Source: Alcanivoracaceae bacterium | GTDB lineage: Bacteria; Pseudomonadota; Gammaproteobacteria; Pseudomonadales; Alcanivoracaceae | DNA: 64,000 nucleotides | Direction of reading: 5' to 3' | NCBI GenBank assembly: GCA_029212745.1 | Contig: JARGOL010000006.1 | Span: 124,001-188,000 of the forward strand | In this document: in pieces, positions 19,379 to 28,593 of the stretch | Position numbering within the stretch: the stretch's first letter is position 1 | Layout of the letters: every line of letters begins with the position of its first letter | Notes under the pieces: generated by a model | What the model was told of the DNA's origin: nothing | Databases searched by the model: none | Seen by the model: only the letters and a program-made list of their open reading frames with translations | Position numbers and translations under genes: made by a program

Positions 19379-19798
19379 CTACCGGTTACCCGGCTCCTGG
19401 GTGGTAATGCTGAGATTGCTGAAACCAAGCCGCCCGGCCACATCCATGACGGTCACCACCGCCTGGTGGCTGGCATTGGCATCGGCGGAAATGACAAAGG
19501 GACGATCCGTCCCTTCCTGGGCGATGCGCAAAAGTACTGAACGAAGTGTCTCGGCGTCAGAGCGCACCAGCTTTTCACCGTTGACCGCGTACTCGCCACC
19601 CTCGGCCACCGCCACCTCGACAATCAGCGCCTCATCGATGGCCGCCACACCTTCTGCTTCAGGCAACTCCACCGATAACCGCGTCTCGCGGGTGAAGGTG
19701 GTGGATACCATGAAGAAGATCAACAACAGGAACACCACATCAATCAGCGGTGTCAGGTTGACCTCCACCGAGTCCTTGCGTTGACGCGGGAAATTCAC
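19379..19798 (-). CDS. exbD: ExbD/TolR family biopolymer transport protein
   Basis: ExbD-type proteins couple proton flow to outer-membrane energisation together with an ExbB partner. The 139-aa protein has one transmembrane helix with the key aspartate D20 in NLTPLIDVVFLLLIFF, followed by a periplasmic domain. It overlaps exbB by 4 bases. The copy next to msbA/lpxK is common in gammaproteobacteria and has no TonB in the operon, so its exact partner is unclear. Confidence 0.93.
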   Translation of the reverse strand: MNFPRQRKDSVEVNLTPLIDVVFLLLIFFMVSTTFTRETRLSVELPEAEGVAAIDEALIVEVAVAEGGEYAVNGEKLVRSDAETLRSVLLRIAQEGTDRPFVISADANASHQAVVTVMDVAGRLGFSNLSITTQEPGNR

Positions 19799-20430
19799 TT
19801 GGCACCCGCCTTGCCGGGTGTTTCTGCGCGATCACCGTGCACCATGTCGATCAGGTGAACGGCCTGCTGCTCCATGGCGACCGTAATTTCATCCACGCGA
19901 CGAACAAAGAAACGATGGAAAAACATCGCCGGAATCGCCACGGTCAGGCCCGCCGCGGTGGTAATCAGTGCTTTGGAAATACCGCCGGCCAGCAACGCCG
20001 TGTTACCGGCACCGTGGGCCATGATGGCGGTAAAAACATCAATCATGCCCACCACCGTGCCGAGCAAACCCAGCATGGGCGTAATCGCCGCCACCGTGCC
20101 CAGCGTGTTGAGGAAGCGCTCCAGCTCGTGCACCACCTGCGAGGCCACTTCCTGGATACTTTCCTTCATGATGTCCCGGCCGTGGCGCGCATTGACCACA
20201 CCAGTGGCGAGGATGCGGCCCAGGGGAGAGCCGTCGGCCAGGGCCTGGACCTGCTTCTGTTCGAGCCGGCCACCGGCCAGCATCTTGCGCACCTGCCCGG
20301 AGAGACCCGGGGGTGCCAGCTTCCTGCCCTGCAGGGTCCAGAAACGCTCGACAATGATGGCCATTGCCACCAGCGAGCAGAGCACGATCGGGAGCATCAA
20401 CCAGCCCCCGGACTTAACGATTTCCCACAC
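19795..20430 (-). CDS. exbB: ExbB/TolQ/MotA family proton channel
   Basis: The 211-aa protein is the inner-membrane proton-channel partner of ExbD, with one N-terminal helix (about 10-29) and two further helices around 105-175 (AAITPMLGLLGTVVGMI and ITTAAGLTVAIPAMFF). The start is GTG 20430, with GGGGAG 8-9 bases upstream. It leads the exbB-exbD-msbA-lpxK-kdsB-PTP-murB run, 27 bases after comEC on the same strand. Confidence 0.93.
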   Translation of the reverse strand: MWEIVKSGGWLMLPIVLCSLVAMAIIVERFWTLQGRKLAPPGLSGQVRKMLAGGRLEQKQVQALADGSPLGRILATGVVNARHGRDIMKESIQEVASQVVHELERFLNTLGTVAAITPMLGLLGTVVGMIDVFTAIMAHGAGNTALLAGGISKALITTAAGLTVAIPAMFFHRFFVRRVDEITVAMEQQAVHLIDMVHGDRAETPGKAGAK

Positions 20431-20457
20431 GAAAAAACTCCCCTTTCGAATCGCTCG

Positions 20458-22713
20458 CTACTCTACCACAGGCGCGCCCTGACGCCACGGATAGACATGC
20501 GCCTGGCGCCAGCGCGTCAACACCCCGCTGGCGTCGATGTGGATGGCACCAGCCACTGCCGTGTTGACCACATCAGCGCCAAATGACTGCCAGCGCGCAA
20601 CCACCGAAGGCGCGGGATGGGAGAAGCGGTTTTTCCAACCCGCGCTGACCAGCGCATAGCGCGGCTGCAAACGACGGATCCCGGCAAAGGAGGAACTGCT
20701 GCGGCTGCCGTGATGCGGCACCGTGACCACATCCGCGGGCGCCAGTCCGTTCTCCAGCAACCAGTATTCCACCGGCTTTTCGATATCGCCGCTGAGCACA
20801 ACGGAGAAGTCACCGTTACTGACACGCAGGACACAACTGTTGTTGTTGGCTGTCGCCATGCGCCTGTCCACCGGCGGCCAGAGCACGCTGAACACAACGC
20901 CATCGTGCTGCCAGCGCTGCCCGCGGCGACACGCGGAAAAACCGGGCAGGCGCTGCGGCTGTCCCGACAGTTTCCACCGGAATGACAACGCCGGGACCAG
21001 CCGTGCCACACCGCCGGCGTGGTCGCTGTCTCCGTGGCTGACCACCAGCATGCGCTCGCCCTGCGGCTGGCGCAGCAGCCAGGGCAGCAGCTGGCGTGCC
21101 GCCAGTGCCCCGTCCGGCCCGGTGTCGTAGAGCAGCAAGGTGTTGCGCGTGCGAATGGCCACTGACTGGCCCTGGCCAACATCAAACGCCAGCAGGTCAA
21201 ACTGTCCGGTCTCTGGCCGCTGCTGCAGCGTCGGCACCAGCAACAGCGCTGCCAGCGGCAATAACCAGCGCGCCCCCGGCAGCCCCGGACGCACCGCCAG
21301 CACCGCCGCCGCCAGCAATGCCAGCATCACCAGCTGCGACACCGGCAGCGGCAGGCCGGGCAGCCGCGCGGCTGCCTGCAACGCCGGCCAGAGGCCATCA
21401 AGAATCCAGGCACAGAGATGCAGCAATGCATCGGCGCCGGGCAGCAGGCTGCCTGACAGGGCCAGCGGAATGACCAGCACGGCGAACAGCGGCACCATGA
21501 CCAGGTTCACCAGCAACGCAGACAGGCTCCAGTGGGCAAACCAGGCACCGGCCACCAGCCCCACGCCCAGGGTCATCAGTGCGTGGCCCTGCAGCAACGG
21601 CCGCGGCAGCCCGGCGAGCACACCCAGTAATGCCACAGCCAGCACCGATAACCAGAAACCCGGCATCAGTGACAGGCCCGGCTGCAACGCCAATAACAGC
21701 GCCAATGCCAGTGCCAGGATGCGCCCCACCGACAGGCGCCAACCGCTCGCGCGCAGGGCAAACACCAGCAGCGCCATGACCAGCGCACGCAGGGTGGGCG
21801 CGCTGAACCCCGCCAGCCAGGCATAGCCCAGCGCCATCAGTGAGGCCGGCACCAGCGCCAGCACTGCGGCGTCATGGCGGCCTGCGGAGAACGCCGCAGG
21901 CAGGGCCAGCAGCCAGCGGGCCAGCCACCAGACAAGCCAGGCCACCAGACTGACATGCAAACCGCTGATCGCCACCAGGTGGACCGTGCCAGTGCGGCGC
22001 AGTACCTGCCAGTGCTGCTCGTCCAGGAAACGCCGGTCACCCACCACCAGGGCGGGCACCAGCGCAGCAGCAACGCCCTGCCCCAGGGTGTTACGCAAAC
22101 GCTCGCTGAGGCGCTGGCGCCGGTCATTGCAGGCGACCTGTGGCGCGCCTTGCAGGGCTTCCACACGGGCGTAGCCGTCAACACCCCGCGCCAGCAGGTT
22201 GCGCGCCCTGTCCGCAGCATAGGGATTGAGCGGCCCGCGCGGTGGCCGCAGTCGCAGCTGCACGGCCAGTGACTGGCCCATGCAGGGCCGCTGCGCCTGC
22301 GCCGAATACCAGGAAACACGCAACCGCCGCACCGCTGGCAATGACGGCAAGGGTGCCTGCAATTGCAGGTCGAAGCGCCAGCCATCGGCCCCGCCCGGGA
22401 ACCCGTCCAGGCGACGGGGCAGCGAGACAATCACGCCGGTGGCGCTGACACTGCGGTCAGCAGCCTGCACCGGCACCCGTGCAGACAGTGCCTGTTGCAG
22501 CCAGGCACTGCCGATACAGCCGCCGGCCAGGGATGCCGCCAACAGCACGCAACAGGACGTGCGCGCGCGCACCAGCAGGCAGCCGAGCACGGCCGCGGCC
22601 AGCAGCATGCCGACCTGCCCCCAGGTCGCCAGCGTCACCGCAACAACAAAACTGGCAGCGGCCAGCACGAAATCCTCCCCATCTGGGCATGAGGCATGTA
22701 ACCGGGCAGCCAA
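20458..22713 (-). CDS. comEC: DNA internalization protein ComEC/Rec2
   Basis: ComEC is the inner-membrane channel for single-stranded DNA uptake in natural transformation. The 751-aa protein has an N-terminal hydrophobic region and OB-like domain, a multi-helix competence domain (about 200-480) and a C-terminal metallo-beta-lactamase domain with FDVGQGQ and SHGDSDHAGG. The start shown is a TTG; another start within the first 50 residues is possible. Other competence genes are not in the window, so function in transformation is not assured. Confidence 0.9.
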   Translation of the reverse strand: MAARLHASCPDGEDFVLAAASFVVAVTLATWGQVGMLLAAAVLGCLLVRARTSCCVLLAASLAGGCIGSAWLQQALSARVPVQAADRSVSATGVIVSLPRRLDGFPGGADGWRFDLQLQAPLPSLPAVRRLRVSWYSAQAQRPCMGQSLAVQLRLRPPRGPLNPYAADRARNLLARGVDGYARVEALQGAPQVACNDRRQRLSERLRNTLGQGVAAALVPALVVGDRRFLDEQHWQVLRRTGTVHLVAISGLHVSLVAWLVWWLARWLLALPAAFSAGRHDAAVLALVPASLMALGYAWLAGFSAPTLRALVMALLVFALRASGWRLSVGRILALALALLLALQPGLSLMPGFWLSVLAVALLGVLAGLPRPLLQGHALMTLGVGLVAGAWFAHWSLSALLVNLVMVPLFAVLVIPLALSGSLLPGADALLHLCAWILDGLWPALQAAARLPGLPLPVSQLVMLALLAAAVLAVRPGLPGARWLLPLAALLLVPTLQQRPETGQFDLLAFDVGQGQSVAIRTRNTLLLYDTGPDGALAARQLLPWLLRQPQGERMLVVSHGDSDHAGGVARLVPALSFRWKLSGQPQRLPGFSACRRGQRWQHDGVVFSVLWPPVDRRMATANNNSCVLRVSNGDFSVVLSGDIEKPVEYWLLENGLAPADVVTVPHHGSRSSSSFAGIRRLQPRYALVSAGWKNRFSHPAPSVVARWQSFGADVVNTAVAGAIHIDASGVLTRWRQAHVYPWRQGAPVVE

Positions 22714-22757
22714 TCACGGCATAATAGCCGCGCCAGCGAGGGGACCCGGGAAGTCGC

Positions 22758-23279
22758 ATGCCCAAACACCTGTTCAAAAAGTATCTGCCTTCACCGGAAA
22801 GCATCCGGCGGAACAGGAGCCTGCATTTTCTCGGGGAGATGCTAACGGACCCCAACCTGTGGCATATCAACCGTCACTCACTGGCGGGCGCCGCCTTTAT
22901 CGGTATTTTCTGTGCGCTGTTGCCGATCCCCCTGCAGATGGTGGTGGCCGCCGTCCTGGCGCTGCGCTTCAAGTGCAACCTGCCGCTGTCCATGCTGCTG
23001 GTCTGGTTCACCAACCCGCTGACCTACGTGCCGGTGTTCTACTTCACCTATCGGGTGGGGGCCTGGATGCTGGGTGGTGCGGTATCGGCACCGGAGAGTG
23101 TCAATGTGGCGTGGCTGCTGGAGCAGCTGATTCCGTTGTGGCTGGGGTCGGTGGCCTGTGGCCTGGTATTCGGCCTGCTTGGGTGGGCCACCGTCAAAGT
23201 GACCTGGCGCTACGCCGTGGTTCGCAGCTGGCGCAAGCGCCAGCGTCGTCGCAACAACCCTTCAGATATCAGCGACTGA
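22758..23279 (+). CDS. DUF2062 membrane protein
   Basis: The 173-aa protein is a DUF2062 member with about three transmembrane helices (44-70, 78-100, 120-147) and the family segment [11 protein letters not shown]. Its function is unknown. It diverges from comEC, as in Pseudomonas, with only 44 bases between the starts. Its last 18 bases overlap the end of lolD on the opposite strand. Confidence 0.88.
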   Translation: MPKHLFKKYLPSPESIRRNRSLHFLGEMLTDPNLWHINRHSLAGAAFIGIFCALLPIPLQMVVAAVLALRFKCNLPLSMLLVWFTNPLTYVPVFYFTYRVGAWMLGGAVSAPESVNVAWLLEQLIPLWLGSVACGLVFGLLGWATVKVTWRYAVVRSWRKRQRRRNNPSDISD

Positions 23280-23951
23280 CGCCAGGCGTCCTTCGTGCAG
23301 GGACAGCACCCGCTGGCACTGTTCGGCGAAGGCACTGTCGTGGGTGACCACCAGAAACGCGGTGCCCAGCCGCCGGTTCAAATCCAGCATCAGGGCTTGC
23401 ACCTGGCCGGCGGTACGCTCATCCAGGTTACCCGTGGGCTCATCCGCCAGCACCAGGTCCGGATTGGTCACCAGGGCCCGGGCAATGGCCACGCGCTGGC
23501 GCTCGCCACCACTGAGCTCACCGGGCTTGTGTGATACCCGCTCGGCCAGCCCCACCTGGGACAGCAGATCAGAGGCGTCCGCCAGCGCCGCAGCCGGACG
23601 ATCACCACGAATCAGCAACGGCATGGCCACGTTTTCCAGCGCACTGAACTCCGGCAGCAGATGGTGGAACTGGTAGATGAAACCCAGGTGCCGGTTACGG
23701 AACTGGCAGCGCTGCTTCTCGTTCATGTTGATCAGGTCGGCCCCACAGATGGTGACCTCACCTTCGCTGGGACGGTCCAGGCCACCGAGCAGGTTGAGCA
23801 AGGTGGACTTGCCCGAACCCGATGCCCCCACCACGGCCACCAGGTCGCCGGCAGCAAGCTCCAGGTTGATATCCTGCAGGACGTTGACGGCGCTGGCGCC
23901 CTCGTCATAGGTACGCGCCAGGTGCCGTGCCGATACCACCGCTTCACTCAT
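23262..23951 (-). CDS. lolD: Lipoprotein-releasing ATPase LolD
   Basis: LolD powers extraction of outer-membrane lipoproteins from the inner membrane for hand-off to LolA. The 229-aa ABC protein has Walker [10 protein letters not shown] (42-50), the Lol-type signature [15 protein letters not shown] and Walker [15 protein letters not shown] chose ATG 23951, which overlaps the permease gene end by 8 bases; the open frame upstream is a shadow of that gene. It converges with the DUF2062 gene with an 18-base overlap. Confidence 0.95.
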   Translation of the reverse strand: MSEAVVSARHLARTYDEGASAVNVLQDINLELAAGDLVAVVGASGSGKSTLLNLLGGLDRPSEGEVTICGADLINMNEKQRCQFRNRHLGFIYQFHHLLPEFSALENVAMPLLIRGDRPAAALADASDLLSQVGLAERVSHKPGELSGGERQRVAIARALVTNPDLVLADEPTGNLDERTAGQVQALMLDLNRRLGTAFLVVTHDSAFAEQCQRVLSLHEGRLASVADI

Positions 23952-25179
23952 AGCGCAGCGCCTCCGCCGGTTGCACCTTGCTGGCCCGCCAGGACGGGTA
24001 CAGGGTAGCGAGGAAGGAAATGGACATGGCGATGACCACGATGGTGATGACATCACTCCACAACAGCACACTGGGCAGGTAGTTGACGAAGTAGGCGTCA
24101 AACTTCACCGCATCCACACTGGACTCCAGCCAGCGTGCCACCGCACTGATATTGCTCGCCAGCAGCACCCCGAACAGCGTGCCCAGGCCCGTTCCCACCA
24201 GGCCCACCAGGCTGCCCTGGACCATGAAGAGACGCATCACCTGCCCGGGGGTGGCACCGAGGGTGCGCAGCACGGCGATATTGGCGCGCTTCTCCGTCAC
24301 CAGCATGACCTGGCTGGAAATGATGTTGAACGCAGCCACCGCGACGATGAATGACAACAGCAATGTCATCATGGTTTTTTCCATGCGGATGGCCTGGAAC
24401 AGGTTGCCGTGGGTGCGGGTCCAGTCGCTGGTGTAGAAGCCCGGGCCCAGCTCCTGTTCCAGCTGCCAGCCCACCAGCGGCGCCCGGAACAGGTCATCCA
24501 GCTTCAGGCGCAGGCCCTCCACAGACCCCTTGTGGCGGGCCAGTCGGGCAGCGTCTTCCACGTGGACGTAGGCAAGCAGGCTGTCCACCTCTGCCCGCAC
24601 CCGGAAAACCCCACTGACGGTGAAGCGCTTGAACCGGGGAATCACCCCGGCCGGGGACATGCTGGCCTCGGGCAGGACCAGGGTAATCTTGTCGCCCACT
24701 TCCGCACCCAGGCGCCGGGCCAGCCCATAGCCCAACACGACATTGAAAGCACCCGGGGCCAGTGCACCGAGGTCGCCCTCCTGCATGTAATCGCCAACAA
24801 TGGAGACACGTTTCTCGGCGTCCGGCTCGACCCCGGTGACCAGCACGCCGGTCACCCGTCCCTTGTGACTGAGCATGCCTTCCAGCTGCCGGTACGGTGC
24901 CGCAGCGATAACATCATCGCGACGTTCCACCCGGGCCGCCAGCGACTGCCAGTCGGTCACCGGCTCACGCCCGTGCACGGTCAGGTGGGTGACCATGCCG
25001 AGGATCCGGGTCTGCAACTCACGGTCGAAACCGTTCATCACCGACAACACCGTGATCAGCACGGTCACACCAAGCATGAGGCCCAGCACGGACGCCAGCG
25101 TCATCACGGAAATGAAGCTGTTGCGTGAACGGGCACCGGTATAGCGCAGGCCGATATAGAGCGACAGGGGACGAAACAT
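23944..25179 (-). CDS. lolC: Lipoprotein-releasing permease LolC/LolE (possibly LolF-type)
   Basis: This is the integral membrane partner of LolD. The 411-aa FtsX-fold protein has an N-terminal helix (about 20-45), a periplasmic MacB-like domain and three C-terminal helices near 270-400, the family layout. I chose ATG 25179 ([13 protein letters not shown]) by family similarity; ATG 25188 would add three residues. Only one permease gene accompanies lolD here, unlike the lolCDE set. It may act as a homodimer (LolF-type) or have a partner elsewhere. Confidence 0.9.
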   Translation of the reverse strand: MFRPLSLYIGLRYTGARSRNSFISVMTLASVLGLMLGVTVLITVLSVMNGFDRELQTRILGMVTHLTVHGREPVTDWQSLAARVERRDDVIAAAPYRQLEGMLSHKGRVTGVLVTGVEPDAEKRVSIVGDYMQEGDLGALAPGAFNVVLGYGLARRLGAEVGDKITLVLPEASMSPAGVIPRFKRFTVSGVFRVRAEVDSLLAYVHVEDAARLARHKGSVEGLRLKLDDLFRAPLVGWQLEQELGPGFYTSDWTRTHGNLFQAIRMEKTMMTLLLSFIVAVAAFNIISSQVMLVTEKRANIAVLRTLGATPGQVMRLFMVQGSLVGLVGTGLGTLFGVLLASNISAVARWLESSVDAVKFDAYFVNYLPSVLLWSDVITIVVIAMSISFLATLYPSWRASKVQPAEALRYE

Positions 25180-25389
25180 GGCGCGCATTTAAGCACTATC
25201 GGGCCGGGGAAAACAGCCTGTCAGGGGCGAAAATCATCACCGCGCGCCCCGCCCGGGCGCCACGCGGTCGCCGGGCCGGCGGCCGCCGCTGGCGCCCGGG
25301 ACTCCTGCCAACGCCCCCCACCACTGCGGTTTTCCTGCAGACATGCCCCGGCTGTGAAACAGGTCCGCGCCGCAAAATCGCCAAAATGG

Positions 25390-25418
25390 TTGAATAAACG
25401 TCGCTAACTTTCTAATAT
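25390..25418 (+). promoter_or_regulatory. Putative promoter of the Ala/Pro-rich exported protein gene
   Basis: TTGAAT and TAATAT are separated by exactly 17 bases, giving a leader of about 27 nt to the ATG at 25452. The stretch is AT-rich in an otherwise GC-rich intergenic region. Confidence 0.6.
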
Positions 25419-25451
25419 CACTTGAAATTGCACCTCCTCGGGGGAAAGGGA

Positions 25452-26636
25452 ATGCGTATAAAAATAACCGCCATGCTGATTGCTGGCGCCCTCAGTCTGC
25501 CGGCTATCTCCATGGCGGCTGGCGAGCTGCCCAAGCGTGGCATGACCCAGGACCAGATCCGGCAGCAGTACGGCCAACCCAATGAGATGGTTCCCCCGGT
25601 GGGCAAGCCCGCCATCAGCCGGTGGGTCTATGACGATTTCACGGTCTATTTCGAAGACCGCTTTTCCCTGCATGCCGTGGAGCACAAACGCCCCGAGCCA
25701 CAACCCCAGCCGGACGCCGCACCGGCCGCCGTCGCCACCCCCGCAGACGAACTGCCGCCCATTGAGGCCGTGGACGATGGCATGGACACCAGTACTGCGG
25801 CTGACACCACCGACGCCGCGGATGCCGGTGACACCGCCAGCACCGGTGCGGCCGCCGCCGGCGCTGCTGCTGCCGGGGAAAGCACCTTCCGCTTCGACCC
25901 CACCAGCGGGCGTATCATCGAGATCGGCCCGGATGGCAAGCCGGTGAAATCACCCACTGAACAGGAAGGCCCGGCAACGCAAGCGCCTGCCGCCAGCGAC
26001 GCAGAAGCAACCGCGCCAGAGGCTGCCACCCAGGAGCCTGCGGAACAGGCCGCCGAAGCCGAGGCACCGGCCACAGAAACCACCGATACATCCAGCGCTG
26101 CGGAAGACCAGGCAGAAACGCCGGTTGAGCCTGCACCCGAGCCTGAACCCGAGCCGGCCAGCGCCGCGCCCGAGGCAACGGAACCCGCTCCCGAACCGAA
26201 AAAGCCGGCCAGCGCCGACACGGATGCGGGCAAAGCGGCCGCTGGCGCTGCCGCCGCTGGAGCGGCCAGCTCTGCGCCGGCCGCCAGCAGTGCCCCAAGC
26301 ACACCGGCACCCGCACCGGGCGCGCGTCCCTCATTCCGATTCGACCCGACCACCGGGCGCATCGTGGTAGACGACCCGGCGCCAGCACCGGCGGCCAGCG
26401 AGCCGGCCAAGCAGACGGCACCGGCTGAAGAAACCGCGCCCGCCAGCGAGGCAGCGGCGGAGCCTGCCCCGGAACCGGCGGCAAAGACCGAGCAACCGGC
26501 TCAGCCCGCCCCGGAACCTGAACCCGCACCCGAGCCGGCACCTGAACCGGAGCCTGCACCGGCGGAAGACAGCGCGTCCAGCACGGACAGTGGCGACAGC
26601 GATGACGGTGAGAGTGGCTTCAGCCTCCAGTGGTAA
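25452..26636 (+). CDS. Exported Ala/Pro/Glu-rich protein with BamE-like N-terminus and two FRFDPT repeats
   Basis: I do not recognise this 394-aa protein as a named family. Residues 1-23 look like a signal peptide. Residues 29-75 (RGMTQDQIRQQYGQPNE ... VYDDFTVYFEDRF) resemble the SmpA/OmlA (BamE) fold often used in small envelope proteins. The rest is low complexity: Ala, Pro, Glu and Thr blocks with PEPEPEPA runs. Two copies of FRFDPT(S/T)GRI, the first near residue 147 and the second near residue 295, are spaced by disordered sequence. I chose ATG 25452 for its purine-rich ribosome site and signal peptide. aguA follows 21 bases later, perhaps in one transcript. An envelope role is inferred. 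Confidence 0.75.
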   Translation: MRIKITAMLIAGALSLPAISMAAGELPKRGMTQDQIRQQYGQPNEMVPPVGKPAISRWVYDDFTVYFEDRFSLHAVEHKRPEPQPQPDAAPAAVATPADELPPIEAVDDGMDTSTAADTTDAADAGDTASTGAAAAGAAAAGESTFRFDPTSGRIIEIGPDGKPVKSPTEQEGPATQAPAASDAEATAPEAATQEPAEQAAEAEAPATETTDTSSAAEDQAETPVEPAPEPEPEPASAAPEATEPAPEPKKPASADTDAGKAAAGAAAAGAASSAPAASSAPSTPAPAPGARPSFRFDPTTGRIVVDDPAPAPAASEPAKQTAPAEETAPASEAAAEPAPEPAAKTEQPAQPAPEPEPAPEPAPEPEPAPAEDSASSTDSGDSDDGESGFSLQW

Positions 26637-26657
26637 CCCCACTACCCCGGTACGCCC

Positions 26658-27662
26658 ATGACCCTGCTTCCTGAATGGCACCCCCAATGGGGGGTGCTGC
26701 TGGCGTGGCCTCACGCGGCCACCGACTGGCGCCATATGCTGCCACAGGCAGACCACACCTATACGGCGCTGGGCAAGGCAATCCTTGATCATGAACAGTT
26801 ATTGGTGATCTGCCGGGACCCGGCGCATGAGGCCCATGTGCGCGAACGGCTCCATGCCGCTGGCGCCCGCACGCAGGGGCTGCAGTGCCTGCACGCCCCC
26901 TTCAACGACACCTGGGCAAGGGACTTTGGCCCCCTGGTAGTAGAACGCGACGGTGCCACCCTGGCCCTGGACTTCATCTTCAACGGCTGGGGAAACAAGT
27001 TTCCCAGCCAGGACGACAACGCCCTGACAGCACAGCTGCCATTGCGCATAGACCGCAAAGTCGTGGACATGGTGCTCGAGGGTGGCTCGGTGGAATCCAA
27101 CGGCGAGGGCCTGCTGCTGACCACCGAACAGTGCCTGCTCAACCCGAACCGCAACCCTGACATGGACAGGCTCGCCGTTGAACGGGCGCTGGCAGACACC
27201 CTTGGCGCCGAGAACGTGCTGTGGCTCAGGGACGGCGACCTCGAGGGTGACGATACCGATGCCCATATCGATACCCTGGCGCGCTTCTGCGACCCGCAAA
27301 CCATTGCCTATGTGCAATGCACCGACAGCAACGACAGCCACTACCCCGCCCTGCAGGCCATGGAACAGCAACTGCAGGCACTGGCCGAACGCCACCGACT
27401 GTCCCTGGTGCCCCTGCCCATGGCGACGGCCCAGTACGACGCGGACGGGCAGCGCCTGCCGGCAACCTATGCCAATTTCCTGATCATCAACGGCGCTGTG
27501 CTGGTACCGACCTATGAATGCGCCACGGATGAAGCAGCACTGGCGGCCCTGCGTGGCGTTTTTCCCGAGCGACGGGTTATCGGCATACCGTGCCGGCCAT
27601 TGATCGAGCAGCACGGCAGCCTGCACTGTGTCACTATGCAGCTACCCGAAGGGGTGCTATAA
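26658..27662 (+). CDS. aguA: Agmatine deiminase
   Basis: AguA hydrolyses agmatine to N-carbamoylputrescine and ammonia. The 334-aa pentein-fold protein (family PF04371) has NDTWARDFGP, the EGGSVESNG block and the C-terminal GSLHCVT with catalytic C324. It is followed by aguB, the next enzyme, with 34 bases between the aguA stop and the aguB ATG. Together they turn arginine-derived agmatine into putrescine. Confidence 0.96.
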   Translation: MTLLPEWHPQWGVLLAWPHAATDWRHMLPQADHTYTALGKAILDHEQLLVICRDPAHEAHVRERLHAAGARTQGLQCLHAPFNDTWARDFGPLVVERDGATLALDFIFNGWGNKFPSQDDNALTAQLPLRIDRKVVDMVLEGGSVESNGEGLLLTTEQCLLNPNRNPDMDRLAVERALADTLGAENVLWLRDGDLEGDDTDAHIDTLARFCDPQTIAYVQCTDSNDSHYPALQAMEQQLQALAERHRLSLVPLPMATAQYDADGQRLPATYANFLIINGAVLVPTYECATDEAALAALRGVFPERRVIGIPCRPLIEQHGSLHCVTMQLPEGVL

Positions 27663-27696
27663 ACGCCGACCTTTTTTCAACCGGAGGCTGGTTCCC

Positions 27697-28593
27697 ATGC
27701 GCGTCGCCGTGATTCAGCAAAGCAACAGCGCCGACCTGTCGGCCAACCTGGACCGCAGCGAGCAGCTGGTTCGTGAGGCGGCCGCGCAGGGCGCACAACT
27801 GGTCCTGCTGCAGGAACTGCACCGCAGCCTGTACTTCTGCCAGACCGAAGACACCACCGCGTTCGATCTTGCCGAGACCATCCCCGGCCCCTCCACGGAC
27901 CGCTTCGGCGCCCTCGCCCGCGAACTGGGTATCGTGCTCGTCACCAGCCTGTTCGAAAAACGCGCCGCCGGCCTCTATCACAACACCGCAGTGGTCCTGG
28001 ACAGCGACGGCAGCATTGCCGGCAGCTACCGCAAGATGCACATACCGGATGACCCGGGCTTCTACGAGAAGTTCTATTTCACCCCCGGCGACGCCGTGCG
28101 CAACGATGGCGAAAGCGGCTTTACGCCGGTGGATACCTCACTGGGGCGGCTGGGTGTGCTGGTGTGCTGGGATCAGTGGTATCCGGAGGCGGCCAGGCTG
28201 ATGGCCCTGGCCGGCGCAGAAATGTTGCTCTATCCCACCGCCATCGGTTGGGACCCGTCTGACGAGACAGCGGAACAGGCACGCCAGCTGGACGCCTGGA
28301 TCACCATCCAGCGCAGCCACGCCGTCGCCAACGGGCTGCCTGTGCTGGTGGCCAACCGCACCGGCTTCGAGACCAGCCCAGACCCGCAGGCGGACGGCGT
28401 CCGTTTCTGGGGCAACAGTTTTGTCTGCGGCCCCCAGGGCGAAATGCTCGGGCAGCTTCCCGACGCCCAGGAAGGCCCCCTGGTGGTGGACATCGACACT
28501 GCACGAACCGAGTCGGTGCGGCGCATCTGGCCGTACCTGCGCGATCGGCGTATTGATGGCTATGCCGACCTGCTCAAGCGCTACCGGCGCTGA
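27697..28593 (+). CDS. aguB: N-carbamoylputrescine amidase
   Basis: AguB cleaves N-carbamoylputrescine to putrescine, CO2 and ammonia. The 298-aa nitrilase-fold enzyme has the Glu-Lys-Cys triad: E40 in LLQELH, K113 in YRKMHIPDD, C157 in VCWDQW. I chose ATG 27697 because GGAGG lies 9 bases upstream and MRVAVIQ is the conserved start; an upstream in-frame start would overlap aguA. It ends flush against the convergent adaptor gene. Confidence 0.96.
   Translation: MRVAVIQQSNSADLSANLDRSEQLVREAAAQGAQLVLLQELHRSLYFCQTEDTTAFDLAETIPGPSTDRFGALARELGIVLVTSLFEKRAAGLYHNTAVVLDSDGSIAGSYRKMHIPDDPGFYEKFYFTPGDAVRNDGESGFTPVDTSLGRLGVLVCWDQWYPEAARLMALAGAEMLLYPTAIGWDPSDETAEQARQLDAWITIQRSHAVANGLPVLVANRTGFETSPDPQADGVRFWGNSFVCGPQGEMLGQLPDAQEGPLVVDIDTARTESVRRIWPYLRDRRIDGYADLLKRYRR

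Noticed and set aside
22713-22726. Leaderless comEC from a TATTAT element 7 bases before the TTG
   Set aside because: No acceptable -35 and the start codon itself is uncertain.
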